Source: Gemmobacter megaterium (GTDB lineage Bacteria > Pseudomonadota > Alphaproteobacteria > Rhodobacterales > Rhodobacteraceae). From it: 64,000 bases of DNA. The first letter of the stretch is position 1; the number at the start of each line of letters is the position of its first letter. The notes below the pieces were generated by a model. It saw only the letters and a list, made by a program, of their open reading frames with translations. It ran no database searches and had not been told where the DNA came from. Positions 8,966-18,587 of the stretch are shown piece by piece. A program made the position numbers and the translations under genes. Location of the stretch: contig NZ_FTOT01000002.1 in assembly GCF_900156815.1 (NCBI RefSeq), positions 372,001-436,000 of the forward strand, read 5' to 3'.

Positions 8966-9554
8966 TGCGCTGGAGCGGCTGCGCCGGGCGCTTGGCGATC
9001 CTGCGGGGGAATCGTCCGACTATGACCTGAACCCCGGCAACGCCCCGCCCGAGGGTCGCGTGCTGCGCCCCGCCGCCGTTCTGGTCGCATTGACCGAAGG
9101 GGCGGCAGGGCCGGATCTTGTTCTGACCAAGCGGTCATCGGCGCTGCGTCACCATCCGGGGCAGATCGCCTTTCCCGGTGGCAAGCAGGATCCGGGCGAT
9201 CCGACCCCCGAAGCCGCCGCGCTGCGCGAGGCGCAAGAGGAAATCGGTCTGGATCCCCGGCAGGTCGAACTGCTCGGCCGGATGCCGGCCCATGAAACCG
9301 TGACGGGTTTCATGATCACGCCGGTGATCGGCCGTATTCGCGGCCCCTTTCGGCCGATCCCCGAGGCAGGCGAGGTGGAGGAAGTGTTCCGCGTGCCCTT
9401 CGCCCATGTGATGGATCCGGCGCGCTTCCGCATCGAACGGCGGATCTGGCAAGGCCAGTGGCGCGCCTATTACACGGTTCCATGGGGCCCCTATTACATC
9501 TGGGGCGCGACGGCGCGCATCCTGCGCGGTCTTGCCGGGCGGCTGCGCCCGTGA
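8958..9554 (+). CDS. Nudix hydrolase, probable CoA pyrophosphatase
   Basis: A 198-residue protein. The start is a GTG at 8958, seven bases after AAGGAG, which puts it inside the end of hslO and gives MPDALERLRRAL. It carries the NuCoA-type motif ALRHHPGQIAFPGGK before a Nudix box (GGKQDPGD to REAQEEIGL), the marker of the YeaB/NudL subgroup that cleaves CoA and related compounds. Ends with a GTGA overlap with the tRNA nucleotidyltransferase gene, a common order in Rhodobacteraceae. Confidence 0.92.
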   Translation: MPDALERLRRALGDPAGESSDYDLNPGNAPPEGRVLRPAAVLVALTEGAAGPDLVLTKRSSALRHHPGQIAFPGGKQDPGDPTPEAAALREAQEEIGLDPRQVELLGRMPAHETVTGFMITPVIGRIRGPFRPIPEAGEVEEVFRVPFAHVMDPARFRIERRIWQGQWRAYYTVPWGPYYIWGATARILRGLAGRLRP

Positions 9555-10720
9555 AGATCACGGGCGACTGGCTGGCCCAACCGGGCACCCGCGCCCTGTG
9601 CATCGCGCTGGAACAGGCGGGGCATCAGGCGCTGTTCGTGGGCGGCTGCGTGCGCAACGCGCTTCTGGGCGAGCCGGTATCCGACCTCGACCTTGCCACT
9701 GACGCCACGCCGCCGCAGGTGATCGACATTGCGACCGCCGCCGGGCTGAAGGCCGTCCCGACCGGCATCGCACATGGCACGGTGACAGTCGTCGCCCATG
9801 GCATCCCGCACGAGATCACGACCTTTCGCCGCGATGTCGAGACCTTTGGCCGCCACGCCACAGTGGCCTTTTCCCGCCGGATCGAAGACGATGCCGCGCG
9901 GCGCGATTTCACCATGAATGCGCTCTATGCGCGCATCGACGGAACCGTTGTCGACCCGTTGAACGGTCTGCCAGACCTGCGGGCGCGCCGCCTGCGGTTC
10001 GTCGGCGACGCCCATGCCCGCATTGCCGAAGACTACCTGCGCATCCTGCGGTATTTCCGCTTTCACGCCTGGTATGGCGATGTCGCACAGGGGCCGGATC
10101 CCGACGCTCTGGCAGCCATCACCAGCCAGCAGGACGGGCTTGACCACATCTCCCGCGAACGCATCGGGCACGAGATGCGCAAGCTGCTGGCCGCCCCCGA
10201 TCCGGCACCATCGGTTGCCACGATGCAGGCAACGGGCATCCTTGGGCGTATCCTGCCCGGCACCGATGCCCGTGCCCTTGCCCCGCTGGTCCACCTTGAG
10301 GCAGATCGCCCTGTGCGCTGGCAGCGCAGGCTGACGGCACTGGGTGGCCCGGATCCCACACCCGCCCTGCGCCTGTCGCGCGCCGAAGCGGCCTGCCTGC
10401 ACCACATCCGCCAGGCCATGACGCTCCCCCTGGTCGAGGCCGCCTGGCGCCTTGGCGCCGCTCCGGCCCTTGATGCGGCGCTCCTTTCCGCGGCTACCCT
10501 TGGCACGCCGCTGCCTGATGGGCTGGAAACCCGCATCGCACAGGCTGCTGCCGCATGCTTTCCGCTTCGCGCTGCGGATCTGCCGCCGACGCTGCGGGGC
10601 CCTGCCATCGGTGCTGCGCTGAAACAACTGGAATCGCGTTGGATCGCTTCGGATTTCTCGCTGACGCGCACGGAGCTGCTGGCCAGCCTGCGGCCGGACG
10701 ACGCCCCCCCTTCGCTCTGA
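9551..10720 (+). CDS. cca: CCA tRNA nucleotidyltransferase / poly(A) polymerase family
   Basis: A 389-residue protein from a GTG at 9551 that overlaps the preceding stop codon. The class II nucleotidyltransferase head is clear: FVGGCVRN, the DLDLAT catalytic aspartates, RRDFTMNAL and the RILRYFRF segment. It adds or repairs the 3' CCA of tRNAs. In alphaproteobacteria the same family includes poly(A) polymerases, but a single copy of this type usually serves CCA addition. No HD phosphohydrolase domain is visible. Last gene of the hslO-Nudix-cca run. Confidence 0.9.
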   Translation: MKITGDWLAQPGTRALCIALEQAGHQALFVGGCVRNALLGEPVSDLDLATDATPPQVIDIATAAGLKAVPTGIAHGTVTVVAHGIPHEITTFRRDVETFGRHATVAFSRRIEDDAARRDFTMNALYARIDGTVVDPLNGLPDLRARRLRFVGDAHARIAEDYLRILRYFRFHAWYGDVAQGPDPDALAAITSQQDGLDHISRERIGHEMRKLLAAPDPAPSVATMQATGILGRILPGTDARALAPLVHLEADRPVRWQRRLTALGGPDPTPALRLSRAEAACLHHIRQAMTLPLVEAAWRLGAAPALDAALLSAATLGTPLPDGLETRIAQAAAACFPLRAADLPPTLRGPAIGAALKQLESRWIASDFSLTRTELLASLRPDDAPPSL

Positions 10721-10805
10721 TCCAAAGTCCTGCGGGCGAAGCGGTCCGGTTGCCCTGATGCGGATCGCATCGGGGGCAAGCCCCCGCTTCGCGGTCGCAG
10801 GCGGG

Positions 10806-11162
10806 CTACATATCCCGATCCACCGACCGTATCATCTTGCGCTCAAGCACACGCAGCACATGTGGCAGTTCGTGCCCGCGCCGCATGATCTGCCCTTCGG
10901 CACCGATCACGGCATACTGGCCCTGCTTCAGGCGCAGCTTTGGTCGCTTTTCGATGCGATAGACCGGGGTTTCCGCCGTCCGCCGAAATACCGAAAACAC
11001 GGCCACATCGCGCAGGGTTGAAATGCCGTAATCCCGCCACTCCCCCGCAGCGACCATCCGTCCGTAGATCGACAGGATCTGGCCCAACTCGTGCCGGTCA
11101 AAGCTGACCACTTCGGTCAGTCGCTCTGGCAGCGGAAAGGGTATGGGGCTGTGTTCCGTCAT
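10806..11162 (-). CDS. DUF2794 protein
   Basis: A 118-residue protein with the alphaproteobacterial DUF2794 pattern: SFDRHELGQILSIYGRMV, EWRDYGIS, RRTAETPVYRIEKRPKL and a C-terminal RGHELPHVLRVLERK. Function unknown. No signal peptide or membrane segment. It lies 47 bases downstream of folC on the same strand, so it may be the last gene of an accD-(ydhR-like)-folC-DUF2794 run. It is convergent with cca, across a short GC-rich dyad-containing gap. Confidence 0.85.
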   Translation of the reverse strand: MTEHSPIPFPLPERLTEVVSFDRHELGQILSIYGRMVAAGEWRDYGISTLRDVAVFSVFRRTAETPVYRIEKRPKLRLKQGQYAVIGAEGQIMRRGHELPHVLRVLERKMIRSVDRDM

Positions 11163-11209
11163 GGTCCTGTCATGTTACCCCGCCTTTCGGCGGGATCAAT
11201 GACAAACCT

Positions 11210-12496
11210 TCAGCCGTTTTCGCGCAGGACCGATCCTGCCAGATACAGCGACCCGCAAATCACCACGCGCGCCTGCGGCTGATCGGCCAGAATTGCGGCC
11301 AGCGCCTCGGCCACGCTGCCCGCCACCCTGGCCGCGATTCCCACGCCCAGGGCGGCGGCTTCGGTTTCCGTCGCGGCCAGGGTTGCCTTTTCGCCGGGGA
11401 TCGACACCGCTTGCAGCGACGACAGATGCGGTGCCAGCGGGCGCAGAAAGCCCGAGACATCCTTGGTGTTCAGCATTCCACAGATCGCATGGGTCGGGCG
11501 CACAGGCATCGCGGCCAGGGTGGCGGCCAGCGCCTCGCCCGCTGCCGGGTTATGCCCGCCGTCCAGCCACAGCTCTGCCTGTGGCGCGGCCTCGACCAGC
11601 GGCCCGTGCCGCAACCGCTGCATCCGCGCTGGCCAATAGGCGCGGGTGACGGCCGCCTCATAGGCCGCCTCGGGCATGTCCAGATGGCGCAGCACCGCCA
11701 ACGCGGCCCCGGCATTGTCAATCTGGTGCGGCCCCGGCAGGTTGGGCAGCGGCAAATCCAGCAACCCGTTCTGGTCCTGAAACACCAGCCGGTCGCGTTC
11801 GCGCCAGCTTTGCCAGTCGCGGTTGGCGACGATCAGCGGCGCACCGATGGCCTCGGCCTGCGACTCGATGGCCTCCAGCCCTTCGGCGGTTTGCGGACCG
11901 ACCACGCAAGGCACGCCGGGCTTCAGGATGCCCGCCTTTTCGCCGGCAATCTCCCGCACCGTTTCGCCCAGATATTGCTGATGGTCCAGCGATACGGGGG
12001 TGATCACACAGACCGCCGGTGCCCGGACAACGTTCGTCGCATCGAACCGCCCGCCCAGGCCCACCTCCAGCAGCAGGTAATCGGCAGGCGTCCGGGCAAA
12101 GGCCAGAAAGGCCGCGCAGGTGGTGATCTCGAAATAGGTGATCGGGTCGCCGGCGTTGGCGGCCTCGGTCTCTTCCATCAGGGCGGTCAGGTCGGGGTCA
12201 GAGATCAGCTCCCCTGCCACCCGGATACGTTCATGAAACCGCGCCAGATGCGGCGAGGTATAGGCGTGACAGACCTTTCCCGCTGCCTCCAACCCGGCTC
12301 GGATCATCGCCTGGGTGCTGCCCTTGCCGTTGGTTCCCGCCACATGGATCACCGGGGGCAGCGCCAGATCGGGGCGGCCCATACGGTCCAGCAGCACCTG
12401 CATCCGGTCCAGCCGCAGGTCGATGATCTTCGGGTGCAAGGACATCAGCCGTTCAAGAACGACGTCCGACCCGGCAAGGGCGGGGGTGCTGGTCAT
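11210..12496 (-). CDS. folC: Folylpolyglutamate synthase / dihydrofolate synthase
   Basis: A 428-residue Mur-ligase-family enzyme. It shows the ATP-binding HVAGTNGKGST loop at about residues 51-61, TSPHL, the LEVGLGGRFDATN motif and the GGHNPAA segment, which together mark FolC. It attaches glutamate to dihydropteroate and to folates. It follows accD (with one small gene between), the usual accD-folC order in proteobacteria. Confidence 0.95.
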   Translation of the reverse strand: MTSTPALAGSDVVLERLMSLHPKIIDLRLDRMQVLLDRMGRPDLALPPVIHVAGTNGKGSTQAMIRAGLEAAGKVCHAYTSPHLARFHERIRVAGELISDPDLTALMEETEAANAGDPITYFEITTCAAFLAFARTPADYLLLEVGLGGRFDATNVVRAPAVCVITPVSLDHQQYLGETVREIAGEKAGILKPGVPCVVGPQTAEGLEAIESQAEAIGAPLIVANRDWQSWRERDRLVFQDQNGLLDLPLPNLPGPHQIDNAGAALAVLRHLDMPEAAYEAAVTRAYWPARMQRLRHGPLVEAAPQAELWLDGGHNPAAGEALAATLAAMPVRPTHAICGMLNTKDVSGFLRPLAPHLSSLQAVSIPGEKATLAATETEAAALGVGIAARVAGSVAEALAAILADQPQARVVICGSLYLAGSVLRENG

Positions 12497-12523
12497 GGCA
12501 GGGTCTTTCTGCTGCGGTCCGGG

Positions 12524-12829
12524 TCAGAGAGGCGCGCGGGTGATCGCCGACAGATCCGCGTTCACATCAAAGCTGTGCGCCACGATGCCGGTGACGCCAA
12601 ACGAGGCCAGCCGGGCAGAATGCTTGTCCCGATAGGCCGCTGCCGCGTCCGGATTGTCAAAGACATAGATGCCCCCTGCCCGCCCGTCGGCCGCGTTCTC
12701 GGTCCAGATCTTCCAGACCAGTCCCGGCTCTGCCGCGATATCCTGCGCAAGACCGCCCAAGGCTTCTGTCATGCCTGCGCCCCAGGGCCCGGCAAACGGG
12801 AAATCGAACTGAACCAGCGTGAGGGCCAT
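12524..12829 (-). CDS. YdhR-like putative monooxygenase
   Basis: A 101-residue dimeric alpha-beta-barrel-type protein beginning MALTLVQFDFPFAGPWG, with GLVWKIWTEN, GGIYVFDN and AAAYRDKH, matching the YdhR (PF08803) family. The biochemical role is not established; the fold resembles small antibiotic-biosynthesis-type monooxygenases. It sits between accD and folC on the same strand, 27 bases before folC. Confidence 0.85.
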   Translation of the reverse strand: MALTLVQFDFPFAGPWGAGMTEALGGLAQDIAAEPGLVWKIWTENAADGRAGGIYVFDNPDAAAAYRDKHSARLASFGVTGIVAHSFDVNADLSAITRAPL

Positions 12830-12909
12830 GGTTTCATCCTCTGAATGACCGCGACGGGCGCAGGATAGCCGGAGGATACCCCGGCTGGAAACGGAATCTG
12901 TCGGGCCGG

Positions 12910-13836
12910 TCAGCTTGCAGCCGGGGCCTCGGGCGCGGCCTCGACGGGTGCCGGCGGCGGCTGGGGCAATTCCCCCTTGATAGCGGGGGGCTGGCCGGTC
13001 AGCATCCGCAGGATCGTGACCAGTTCATCCCGCAATGCCTTGCGATGTGTCACGCGGTCCAGCATTCCGTGGTCCAACAGATATTCGGCGCGCTGGAAAC
13101 CCTCTGGCAGCTTTTCGCGGATGGTCTGCTCGATCACGCGCGGCCCGGCAAAGCAGATCAGCGCGTTCGGCTCGGCAATCTGGACATCCCCCAGCATGGC
13201 ATAGCTGGCCGTCACACCGCCCGTGGTGGGGTGGGTCAGCACAACGACATAGGGCAACCCCGCCTCTTTCAGCATCTCGATGGCCACTGTCGTCCGCGGC
13301 ATCTGCATCAGCGACAGAATCCCCTCCTGCATCCGGGCGCCACCAGCCGCCGCAAACACGACAAAGGGCCGCTTGAGCTCGACCGCGCGACGTGCACCGG
13401 CAATGAAGGCATTGCCGACATACATGCCCATGGAGCCCGCCATGAATGCAAAATCCTGCGCCGCAGCCACGACGGGGGTGCGCAGCACCTCGCCTTCGGC
13501 CACCAGCATCGCCTCTTTCTCGCCGGTGGCTTTCTGCGCCGCCTTCATCCGCTCGGGGTACTTTTTCTGATCCTTGAAATGCAGCGGATCGGCCAGCGGC
13601 TCGGGCACCTTGATCTCGACGAAGATACCGCCATCGAACAGCGCCTTGAAACGGTCGCGCGGGGTGATCGCCATATGATGATCACAGTTCGAGCAGACGT
13701 TCAGATTGTCGGCAAGTTCGCGGTGGAACAGCATCGTCCCGCATTCGGGGCACTTGGTCCACAGATTCTCGGGCACTTCGCGGCGCGAGAACAGCGAGTT
13801 GATCTTGGGTCGGACGTAGTTGGTGATCCAGTTCAT
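12910..13836 (-). CDS. accD: Acetyl-CoA carboxylase carboxyltransferase, beta subunit
   Basis: A 308-residue protein with the N-terminal four-cysteine zinc ribbon (CPEC, then CSNC) at about residues 29-50 and the crotonase-type carboxyltransferase core, including MGMYVGNAFIAGARRA and GGARMQEG. With AccA it transfers carboxyl from biotin to acetyl-CoA to form malonyl-CoA for fatty acid synthesis. The C-terminus carries a short Pro/Ala-rich tail (PQPPPAPVEAAP), a common alphaproteobacterial extension. Confidence 0.96.
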   Translation of the reverse strand: MNWITNYVRPKINSLFSRREVPENLWTKCPECGTMLFHRELADNLNVCSNCDHHMAITPRDRFKALFDGGIFVEIKVPEPLADPLHFKDQKKYPERMKAAQKATGEKEAMLVAEGEVLRTPVVAAAQDFAFMAGSMGMYVGNAFIAGARRAVELKRPFVVFAAAGGARMQEGILSLMQMPRTTVAIEMLKEAGLPYVVVLTHPTTGGVTASYAMLGDVQIAEPNALICFAGPRVIEQTIREKLPEGFQRAEYLLDHGMLDRVTHRKALRDELVTILRMLTGQPPAIKGELPQPPPAPVEAAPEAPAAS

Positions 13837-14005
13837 CGCGGGCCCTCGAGTAGCGGGATGGAGCCCCGCAGATAAGCCGTAGGGCCGGGAAATGCAATCG
13901 CAGCGAAGGCCATGGCGCAGAAGGCGGGGGTTTTACCCCCCGCACGGCCCGGCTCGGGGAACCGGGCAGCCGCCCCCCGCAGCCTATCGGGGCCAATGCG
14001 ACGGA

Positions 14006-15637
14006 TCAGTCACCCTTGCGCAGCAGGAAACGTTGAATCTTGCCGCTGGCGGTTTTCGGCAAGTGCCCCACGAAATGGACCCGCCGGGGGTACTTGTAGG
14101 GCGCGATGGTTGCCTTGACGTGATCTTGCAGGATCTTCACCTCTTCCGGGCCGGGCTCGACACCCTGGGCCAGCACGACATAGGCCGAAACAACCTGACC
14201 GCGCGCATCGTCGGGTTCGCCAATGACGGCGCATTCCAGCACATCGGGATGTTTCAGCAGCGCCGCTTCGACATCGGGACCAGCGATATTGTAGCCTGCA
14301 CTGACGATCATGTCGTCATTCCGGGCGGCAAAATGGAAATAGCCGTCCTGATCCTGCCAGAAGGCATCGCCCGTCAGGTTCCAGCCGTTCTGGACATATT
14401 TCAACTGGCGATCATCGGCCATGTAGCGGCAGCCGATCGGGCCGCGCACCGCCAGCCGCCCGACCTCGCCGCGCGGCATCTCGTTGCCCTCTTCGTCAAC
14501 GATTCTGGCCTGATAGCCCCGCAAGGGTTTGCCTGTGCAGGCCGGGCGATGGTCGCCAAAGCGGTTGGAAATGAAGATGTGCAGCATCTCTGTCGCCCCG
14601 ATGCCATCCAGCATCGGCTTGCCCGTGCGCTTCATCCATTCCTCATACACCGGACCGGGCAGCGTTTCGCCCGCGCTGACAGCGGCGCGCAGCGACGACA
14701 GGTCGGCCCCTTCCTTCATCGCCTTGATCATCACGCGGTAGGCGGTGGGGGCGGTAAAGCAGATGGTCGCCTTGTACTGCTGGATCAGGTCGATCAGATT
14801 GGGGGGCGAGGCGTTTTCCAGCAGGCAGGCAGCCGCGCCGAAGCGCAGCGGGAACACCGCCAGCCCACCCAGACCGAAGGTAAAGGCCAGCGGCGGCGAT
14901 CCGACGAACACATCCTCGGGCGTGGGGTTCAGCACCTCTTTGGCATAGGCATCCGCGATGATCAGGATATCGCGGTGAAAATGCATCGTCGCCTTGGGGT
15001 GGCCCGTGGTGCCCGAGGTGAAGCCCAGCAGCGCCACGTCATCGCGTCCGGTTTTCACCGCATCGAACCGCACGGATTTCTTCAGCGCCGCGCGGTCCAG
15101 TTCGGCATCGTGGTTCGCCGTGCCGTCAAAGCCCACGACGGTATGCAGATGCACCGAACCCTTGGCACATTCCACCATCTCGTCCATCAGCCGGGAGTCG
15201 CACAGCGCCACGCCGATTTCGGCCTTGTCGACGATCTGGGCCAGCTCGCCCGCGCGCAGCATGGGCATGGTGTTCACCACCACGGCGCCGGCCTTGGTCG
15301 CAGCCAGCCAGCAGGCCACCATCGCCGGGTTGTTGGCCGAGCGGATCAGCACCCGATGGCCGGGCTTGACGCCGTAATCCTCGACCAGCGCATGGGCGAG
15401 GCGGTTGGTCCAGTCGGCCAGTTCCTTGTAGGTGCGCATCCGGCCATTGCCGATCAGCGCGGTATGGTCGCCAAAGCCCCGTTCGACCATGCGGTCGGTC
15501 AGTTCCACCCCGGCATTCAGCCATTCGGGGTAGTCAAACCCCTCCATCAGCAGCTCTGGCCACTGGTCGAGAGGGGGCAGATTATCGCGGGTGAAGGTAT
15601 CGACATGCCCCGAAGGGCCCAGCACATGGCCAGTCAT
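14006..15637 (-). CDS. 2-aminobenzoate-CoA ligase (benzoate-CoA ligase family)
   Basis: A 543-residue adenylate-forming enzyme with the P-loop FTSGTTGHPKAT, the core motif AGYNIAGPDVE and the terminal catalytic lysine in PKTASGKIQRF. It should activate an aromatic acid with ATP and CoA. The surrounding genes, above all the fused 2-aminobenzoyl-CoA monooxygenase/reductase, make anthranilate (2-aminobenzoate) the expected substrate; sequence alone would also allow benzoate or a hydroxybenzoate. Last gene of the operon, separated from the RidA gene by 80 bases holding a strong hairpin. ATG at 15637 has GGGAGACACC upstream. Confidence 0.87.
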   Translation of the reverse strand: MTGHVLGPSGHVDTFTRDNLPPLDQWPELLMEGFDYPEWLNAGVELTDRMVERGFGDHTALIGNGRMRTYKELADWTNRLAHALVEDYGVKPGHRVLIRSANNPAMVACWLAATKAGAVVVNTMPMLRAGELAQIVDKAEIGVALCDSRLMDEMVECAKGSVHLHTVVGFDGTANHDAELDRAALKKSVRFDAVKTGRDDVALLGFTSGTTGHPKATMHFHRDILIIADAYAKEVLNPTPEDVFVGSPPLAFTFGLGGLAVFPLRFGAAACLLENASPPNLIDLIQQYKATICFTAPTAYRVMIKAMKEGADLSSLRAAVSAGETLPGPVYEEWMKRTGKPMLDGIGATEMLHIFISNRFGDHRPACTGKPLRGYQARIVDEEGNEMPRGEVGRLAVRGPIGCRYMADDRQLKYVQNGWNLTGDAFWQDQDGYFHFAARNDDMIVSAGYNIAGPDVEAALLKHPDVLECAVIGEPDDARGQVVSAYVVLAQGVEPGPEEVKILQDHVKATIAPYKYPRRVHFVGHLPKTASGKIQRFLLRKGD

Positions 15638-15684
15638 TGGTGTCTCCCGGTTTGGTCGGCCTCTGACGGGCCATTGTAGGACAG

Positions 15685-15707
15685 GCGCCCCGGACTGGCC
15701 GGGGCGC
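15685..15707 (-). promoter_or_regulatory. Intercistronic hairpin before the ligase gene
   Basis: GCGCCCCGG at 15685-15693 pairs perfectly with CCGGGGCGC at 15699-15707 around a 5-base loop, between the RidA and ligase genes. No T-run follows on the minus strand, so it is more likely an mRNA-processing or stabilising hairpin that sets the ligase level than a full terminator. Confidence 0.5.
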
Positions 15708-15717
15708 TGAAAGAGTG

Positions 15718-16128
15718 TCAGTCAGGGATAACGGCAGTTGCCTCGATTTCCACCTTGGCACGGTCCTCGACCAGCGCCACGACCTGCACCAGCGCCATGG
15801 CGGGGAAATGTTTGCCGATGGTGTCGCGATAGGCGCGGCCCACCTCGCGCATCCCGTCCAGATATTCGCGCTTGGAAGTGACATACCAGGTCAGCCGCAC
15901 GATATGCTCCGGCCTGCCGCCAGCCTCGGCCAGCACGGTGACGATATTGTCCAGCGTCTGGCGGACCTGGCCGGCGAAATCGTCGGTCTCGAATTCCTGC
16001 TGGCCGTTCCAGCCGATATGGCCGCCAAGGAACACCATCTTGCCGCGCGCGGCCACGCCATTGGCATAGCCGACCGCAGGCTTCCAGCCCTTGGGGTTAA
16101 GGAACTCATGCGGGCTTTGCTCAGCCAT
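15718..16128 (-). CDS. RidA family protein, probable enamine/imine deaminase of the pathway
   Basis: A 136-residue YjgF/YER057c/RidA-type protein (KMVFLGGHIGWNG; FAGQVRQTLDNI; LAEAGGRPEHIVRLTWYV; KVEIEATAVI). RidA proteins hydrolyse enamines and imines, releasing ammonia. Its place in an anthranilate operon is notable: reduction of 2-aminobenzoyl-CoA yields an enamine whose amino group must be lost. Acting on that intermediate is an inference. GGAGG precedes the ATG at 16128, which overlaps the end of the thioesterase gene by eight bases. Confidence 0.85.
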   Translation of the reverse strand: MAEQSPHEFLNPKGWKPAVGYANGVAARGKMVFLGGHIGWNGQQEFETDDFAGQVRQTLDNIVTVLAEAGGRPEHIVRLTWYVTSKREYLDGMREVGRAYRDTIGKHFPAMALVQVVALVEDRAKVEIEATAVIPD

Positions 16129-16543
16129 CTTGGCCTCCTGTCTGGAGCATGTCTTGCAGTTTCATCCGGATTTCCTCGGGCCAGGGCGCCGCCTTGCCGT
16201 CGTCGATCCAGACCAGTGTATTCTCTGTGATCAGCCGCACCTCACCTCCCACGGCCGCCGTGATCCGGACTTTCACGCTCGACCGGCCCACGGACAGCAC
16301 CTCCAGCGTGAAGGGCACCTTGTCCCCCAGCCGCGACGGCGCCATGAAGTTGCAACTGATCGAGACAGTCGGCACGCCATTATGCTTGCCGCCCGTGTGC
16401 ATTCGGGCAAAAGACCAGCCGACGTGATCCTCGAAGAAATTCTCGACGACCGAATTGATCATCTCGAAATAGCGCGGATAGAACACGATTCCCGCCGGAT
16501 CGCAGTGGTTGAACTCGATCGGAACGATGCGGGTATAGCTCAT
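16121..16543 (-). CDS. 4-hydroxybenzoyl-CoA-type acyl-CoA thioesterase
   Basis: A 140-residue hotdog-fold protein with the 4HBT active-site segment [17 protein letters not shown] near the N-terminus; the Asp of CDPAG is the catalytic residue in that family. It would hydrolyse a CoA thioester, perhaps to release CoA from a dead-end aromatic thioester. Start overlaps the acyl-CoA dehydrogenase stop (ATGA) and the end overlaps RidA, so it is firmly inside the operon. Confidence 0.88.
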   Translation of the reverse strand: MSYTRIVPIEFNHCDPAGIVFYPRYFEMINSVVENFFEDHVGWSFARMHTGGKHNGVPTVSISCNFMAPSRLGDKVPFTLEVLSVGRSSVKVRITAAVGGEVRLITENTLVWIDDGKAAPWPEEIRMKLQDMLQTGGQDG

Positions 16544-17682
16544 GCGTCCAGCGCCGCCCGCGCGATCACCACCTTCTGCACATCGGTCGCGCCCTCATAG
16601 ATGCGCAACGCGCGGATCTCGCGGTACAGGCTCTCGACGACAAAGCCCTTGCGCACCCCGTCGCCGCCATGCAGTTGCAGCGCGGTGTCGATGACGCGCT
16701 GCGCGGCCTCGGTCGCGTTCAACTTGGCCATCGCCGCTTCGCGGCTGACCCGCGGGGCGCCCATGTCCTTGGTCCAGGCGGCGCGATAGACCAGCAGGGC
16801 GGATGCATCGACATCCAGCGCCATGTCGGCGATATGGCCCTGCACCATCTGCAACTCATGCAGCGGCGCGCCGAACAACTGCCGCTCCTTGACCCGCGCC
16901 AGCGCCTCGTCCAGCGCGCGGCGGGCAAAGCCCAGGGCCGCCGCCCCCACGGTGGACCGGAACACATCCAGCACCGACATGGCCACCTGGAACCCCCGCC
17001 CCGGCTGGCCGATCATCGCGCTGGCCGGCAAGCGGATATCGTTGAACCGCAGATGCGCCAGCGGATGCGGCGCGATCACCTCGATCCTCTCGACGATCTC
17101 CAGTCCAGGGGTGTCTGCGGGCAGCAGAAAGGCCGACAGCCCCTTGGCCCCCGGCGCCTCGCCCGTGCGGGCAAAGACGACATACAGATCGGCAATCCCG
17201 CCATTGGAAATATAGGTCTTTTCGCCGTTGAGGACAAAGCCGTCGCCGTCCCGAACCGCCGTGGTCGCCGTGCGCGCAACGTCGGACCCCGACCCCGGCT
17301 CGGTCAGGGCAAAGGCCGAAATCGCCCTGCCCGCCCGTGTCTTGTCCAGCCAGCCGCGCTGCTCGGGCGTGCCGAACAGCGACACCGCCCCCATCCCCAG
17401 CCCCTGCATGGCAAAGGCGAAATCCGCCAGCCCGTCATGCCGCGCCAAAGTCTCGCGGATCAGGCACAGGCTGCGCACGTCCAGGCTTTCGCCTTCGCCC
17501 GCGCCGGAATGCGTCAGCCATCCGCCCTGCCCCAGCATCGCCACCAGCGACCGACAGGCGGCATCGGTATCTGAATGATCCACATGCAGATGGTCCGCAC
17601 ACCAGGCATCCAGCCCCTCGGCCAGTTCGCGGTGCCGGTCCTCGAAGAACGGCCAGTTCAGAAAGCTACGATCTGCCATCAT
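16540..17682 (-). CDS. Acyl-CoA dehydrogenase
   Basis: A 380-residue FAD enzyme with the acyl-CoA dehydrogenase signatures [34 protein letters not shown] and [16 protein letters not shown] plus the C-terminal YEGATDVQK. The catalytic base of short/medium-chain enzymes (Glu in YEG) is present. It should carry out an alpha-beta dehydrogenation in the beta-oxidation-like lower part of anthranilate breakdown. Two in-tandem ATGs lie at 17682 and 17679. Its ribosome site GGAGCAAG is supplied by the end of a dispersed palindromic repeat. Confidence 0.9.
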   Translation of the reverse strand: MMADRSFLNWPFFEDRHRELAEGLDAWCADHLHVDHSDTDAACRSLVAMLGQGGWLTHSGAGEGESLDVRSLCLIRETLARHDGLADFAFAMQGLGMGAVSLFGTPEQRGWLDKTRAGRAISAFALTEPGSGSDVARTATTAVRDGDGFVLNGEKTYISNGGIADLYVVFARTGEAPGAKGLSAFLLPADTPGLEIVERIEVIAPHPLAHLRFNDIRLPASAMIGQPGRGFQVAMSVLDVFRSTVGAAALGFARRALDEALARVKERQLFGAPLHELQMVQGHIADMALDVDASALLVYRAAWTKDMGAPRVSREAAMAKLNATEAAQRVIDTALQLHGGDGVRKGFVVESLYREIRALRIYEGATDVQKVVIARAALDA

Positions 17683-17768
17683 CTTGCTCCAAATACCCTC
17701 GGGGGATTTTCAAGGGGGCGCGAGCGCCCCCTTGAAGCGGGGTGCGGGGCGGCAGCCCCGCCGCCCCC
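17680..17768. repeat. Dispersed palindromic repeat, copy A
   Basis: On the plus strand it begins CATCTTGCTCCAAATACCCT and GGGGG, then a hairpin CAAGGGGGCG / CGCCCCCTTG (17711-17734) and a second GC hairpin. The same start recurs at 34329 and 54348 in the same orientation. Here it fills the whole gap between the hydratase stop and the acyl-CoA dehydrogenase start, and its end provides that gene's ribosome site and ATG. Confidence 0.7.
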
Positions 17769-18587
17769 TCAGTTCCCTTCGAACACCGGCTTTTCCTTGG
17801 CCACAAAGGCATTGTAAGCCCGCACGAAATCCTGCGTCTGCATACAGATCGCCTGGGCCTGCGCCTCGGCCTCGATGGCCTGTTCCAGCCCCATGTTCCA
17901 TTCCTGGTTGATCTGGGTCTTGGTGATCCCATGCGCGAAGGTCGGGCCGGCGGCAATGCGGCCGGCCAGCTTCATCGCCTCGGCCTCCAGCGCCTCCGCG
18001 GCATGCAGCGCGTTCCAGAAGCCCCAGCGCTCGCCCTCATCGGCGCTCATCACCCGGCCGGTATACAGCAATTCGGCCGCCCGGCCCTGGCCGATGATAC
18101 GCGGCAGCATGGCGCAAGCGCCCATGTCGCAACCGGCCAGGCCGACGCGGGTGAACAGGAAGGCGCATTTCGCATCCGGCGTCGCCACCCGCAGATCCGA
18201 GGCCATGGCGACAATCGCGCCGGCGCCCACACAGATGCCGTCCACCGCCGAGATGATCGGCTTGCCGCAGCCGATCATCGCCTTGACCAGATCGCCGGTC
18301 ATGCGGGTAAAGGCCAGCAGTTCCTTCATGTTCATCTTGGTCAGCGGGCCGATGATCTCGTGCACATCGCCGCCCGAACAGAAATTGCCCTGGTTCGAGG
18401 CGAACACCACCACATCCACATCGGTCGCATAGACCAGCTTGCGGAAGGTATCGCGCAGTTCGGCATAGCTTTCGAACGACAGCGGGTTCTTGCGCTCGGG
18501 CCGGTTCAGGCGGACGGTGGCAATGCGGTCCTTGACCTCCCACAGAAAATGCTGCGGCGTCAGGCCCGCCATCTCGAATTCGGTCAT
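17769..18587 (-). CDS. Enoyl-CoA hydratase/isomerase family protein
   Basis: A 272-residue crotonase-fold protein: [19 protein letters not shown], the oxyanion-hole segments [10 protein letters not shown] and [14 protein letters not shown], and [17 protein letters not shown]. It probably hydrates or hydrolytically opens an alicyclic CoA thioester in the anthranilate pathway. The exact reaction (hydration versus ring cleavage) cannot be fixed. Start overlaps the MarR stop by four bases. Confidence 0.88.
   Translation of the reverse strand: MTEFEMAGLTPQHFLWEVKDRIATVRLNRPERKNPLSFESYAELRDTFRKLVYATDVDVVVFASNQGNFCSGGDVHEIIGPLTKMNMKELLAFTRMTGDLVKAMIGCGKPIISAVDGICVGAGAIVAMASDLRVATPDAKCAFLFTRVGLAGCDMGACAMLPRIIGQGRAAELLYTGRVMSADEGERWGFWNALHAAEALEAEAMKLAGRIAAGPTFAHGITKTQINQEWNMGLEQAIEAEAQAQAICMQTQDFVRAYNAFVAKEKPVFEGN

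Noticed and set aside
10721-10805. Intrinsic terminator between cca and the DUF2794 gene
   Set aside because: GC-rich dyads are present but no clean stem with a T-run on either strand.
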